A stretch of DNA of 64,000 bases from Antarctobacter sediminis. GTDB lineage: Bacteria > Pseudomonadota > Alphaproteobacteria > Rhodobacterales > Rhodobacteraceae. Each line of letters starts with the position of its first letter. Within the stretch, counting starts at the first letter, position 1. Below the pieces are notes generated by a model that saw only the letters and a program-made list of their open reading frames with translations, had not been told where the DNA came from and did no database searches. Shown piece by piece: positions 63,172 through 64,000 of this stretch. The stretch covers positions 62,001-126,000 of the forward strand of contig NZ_JAHUZG010000001.1 in assembly GCF_019218285.1 (NCBI RefSeq), given 5' to 3'. The translations under genes were made by a program, and so were the position numbers.

Positions 63172-64000
63172 ATGCATCAAGTCACGTCAATCACGCCGGC
63201 GCTGGCCGTCAACGCCCCGTCGGATGTTGCGACCGGACAGGAAGCGGGCTTTCGGCTGCGCCGATACCGGGTGACGAACTTCCGCTCTGTCACCGACTCC
63301 GGCTATCTTGACCTCGACCGCGTCACGGCGCTGATCGGCGTGAATGAATCCGGCAAGACAAACCTCCTTTTGCCGCTTTGGAAACTGAACCCTGCCGGTG
63401 ATGGCGCGATTGATCCGACCTCGGACTTTCCCAAGGCCTTGTTCGGCACGATCCGGCAATCACCGGGTGCCTTTCCATTCGTCACGGCGGAATTCGAAAC
63501 CGGCGAAGCGGCGGCTGAACTCGCCGCGCTTGGCCGCATTCCGGAAGAGGCGGCGGCCGTGGTCTCTGTCAGCCGCAGCTATGATGGCAGCTATCTGGTC
63601 AGTTTCCCGCTTCATCGCCCGCGCAAGACCAACGATTGCGCCGATGTGCAAAAGCAGGTTCTGGAAACGCTGGAGCGCCTTTCCACATACGAGGAAACCG
63701 ACGGGGATCTGGCGGCGCAGGCGAAAGAGGTTCTTGCGGAAATCCGCGATGAACTGTCTGGCGGGGCGCCCCTGACGGCAAACGACCTGATGCGCCTGCG
63801 CAATCGCGTAGGGGCCCTGGTGCCCGAGGATGCGCCCGACTCGGGCGAGGGCGCATCGGCGCTGGTCGACGACCTGCGGGCGCTGCGCAGGGGCCTTGGC
63901 GAGCGCATGGCACGCATTCTTGCACCGGACCCCGGGCAGTTGGATCCGGTGCGGGAGTTCGTGCTCTCGCGGATGCCGGTTTTTGTCTATTACTCGAACT
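63172..64000 (+). CDS. OLD/RecF-like ATPase, 5' part only
   Basis: The first 276 codons of an ATPase cut by the window edge. It opens LRRYRVTNFRSVTDSGYLDL, then a P-loop GVNESGKT at 56-63, as in SMC/RecF/OLD proteins. Walker B and any TOPRIM nuclease domain would lie beyond the end. GGGAGGG lies about ten bases before the ATG. Such genes include anti-phage OLD nucleases and repair ATPases; which one cannot be told. Confidence 0.8.
   Translation, partial: MHQVTSITPALAVNAPSDVATGQEAGFRLRRYRVTNFRSVTDSGYLDLDRVTALIGVNESGKTNLLLPLWKLNPAGDGAIDPTSDFPKALFGTIRQSPGAFPFVTAEFETGEAAAELAALGRIPEEAAAVVSVSRSYDGSYLVSFPLHRPRKTNDCADVQKQVLETLERLSTYEETDGDLAAQAKEVLAEIRDELSGGAPLTANDLMRLRNRVGALVPEDAPDSGEGASALVDDLRALRRGLGERMARILAPDPGQLDPVREFVLSRMPVFVYYSN

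Noticed and set aside
63048-63311. An 87-codon plus-strand frame before the OLD-like ATPase
   Set aside because: It overlaps the start of the ATPase in another frame, has no clear ribosome site, and the ATPase has the conserved motif.

Overview
The window looks like a chromosomal segment of an alphaproteobacterium of the Rhodobacteraceae (Roseobacter group). It is GC-rich throughout, with GC-biased third codon positions, many ATGA and TGATG gene overlaps, and typical family neighbourhoods: ruvX with a DUF1289 gene and ccmI, soxBDAG, an Mrp-type antiporter operon, and an RpoE-like ECF sigma/anti-sigma pair. No rRNA, tRNA, insertion sequence or CRISPR array was seen. Product names come from reading protein motifs by eye; no database search was run.

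Positions 1-27,900 form one large catabolic island. Its genes are: an aldehyde dehydrogenase (cut by the window edge) and a GMC alcohol oxidase/dehydrogenase; a TRAP transporter (dctPQM) with an aldo/keto reductase and an MFS exporter; a quinone oxidoreductase, acyl-CoA ligase, SCP-x-type thiolase and carboxymuconolactone-decarboxylase-like operon; a forward operon of ribB, an HSL-type esterase, glutaryl-CoA dehydrogenase, thiolase and acyl-CoA dehydrogenase; a second aldehyde dehydrogenase; a stand-alone riboflavin kinase and a MaoC hydratase; a DmdC-like acyl-CoA dehydrogenase; an enoyl-CoA hydratase and a dienoyl-CoA-reductase-like SDR; and a luciferase-like flavin monooxygenase paired with an alpha/beta hydrolase. 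An AraC regulator lies at the far edge. The set fits oxidation of an alcohol or ketone, oxygen insertion and opening, CoA activation, beta-oxidation to glutaryl-CoA, and thiolysis to acetyl-CoA. The substrate cannot be read from the sequence.

Two things tie the island together. It carries two flavin-supply genes, ribB and a riboflavin kinase without an FAD-synthetase domain. A 23-bp imperfect motif occurs in each of its main promoter regions.

Positions 27,900-53,900 are mostly housekeeping and one-carbon functions: a secreted NTF2-like protein and hydrolase, dusA, a TauE/SafE exporter, ruvX, ccmI, tetrameric sarcosine oxidase (soxB, an extra small membrane protein, soxD, soxA, soxG), sodB, a host-attachment-type protein, rarD, a LOG-family protein, a LysM protein, an Atm1-type ABC exporter, a chloramphenicol-acetyltransferase-like enzyme, malate synthase G, a DUF2333 protein, and an ECF sigma/anti-sigma pair.

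Positions 53,900-64,000 hold a candidate anti-Shine-Dalgarno small RNA, an Mrp-type cation/proton antiporter operon with three large antiporter-like subunits, a dynamin/EHD-like GTPase, and the start of an OLD/RecF-like ATPase that runs off the end.
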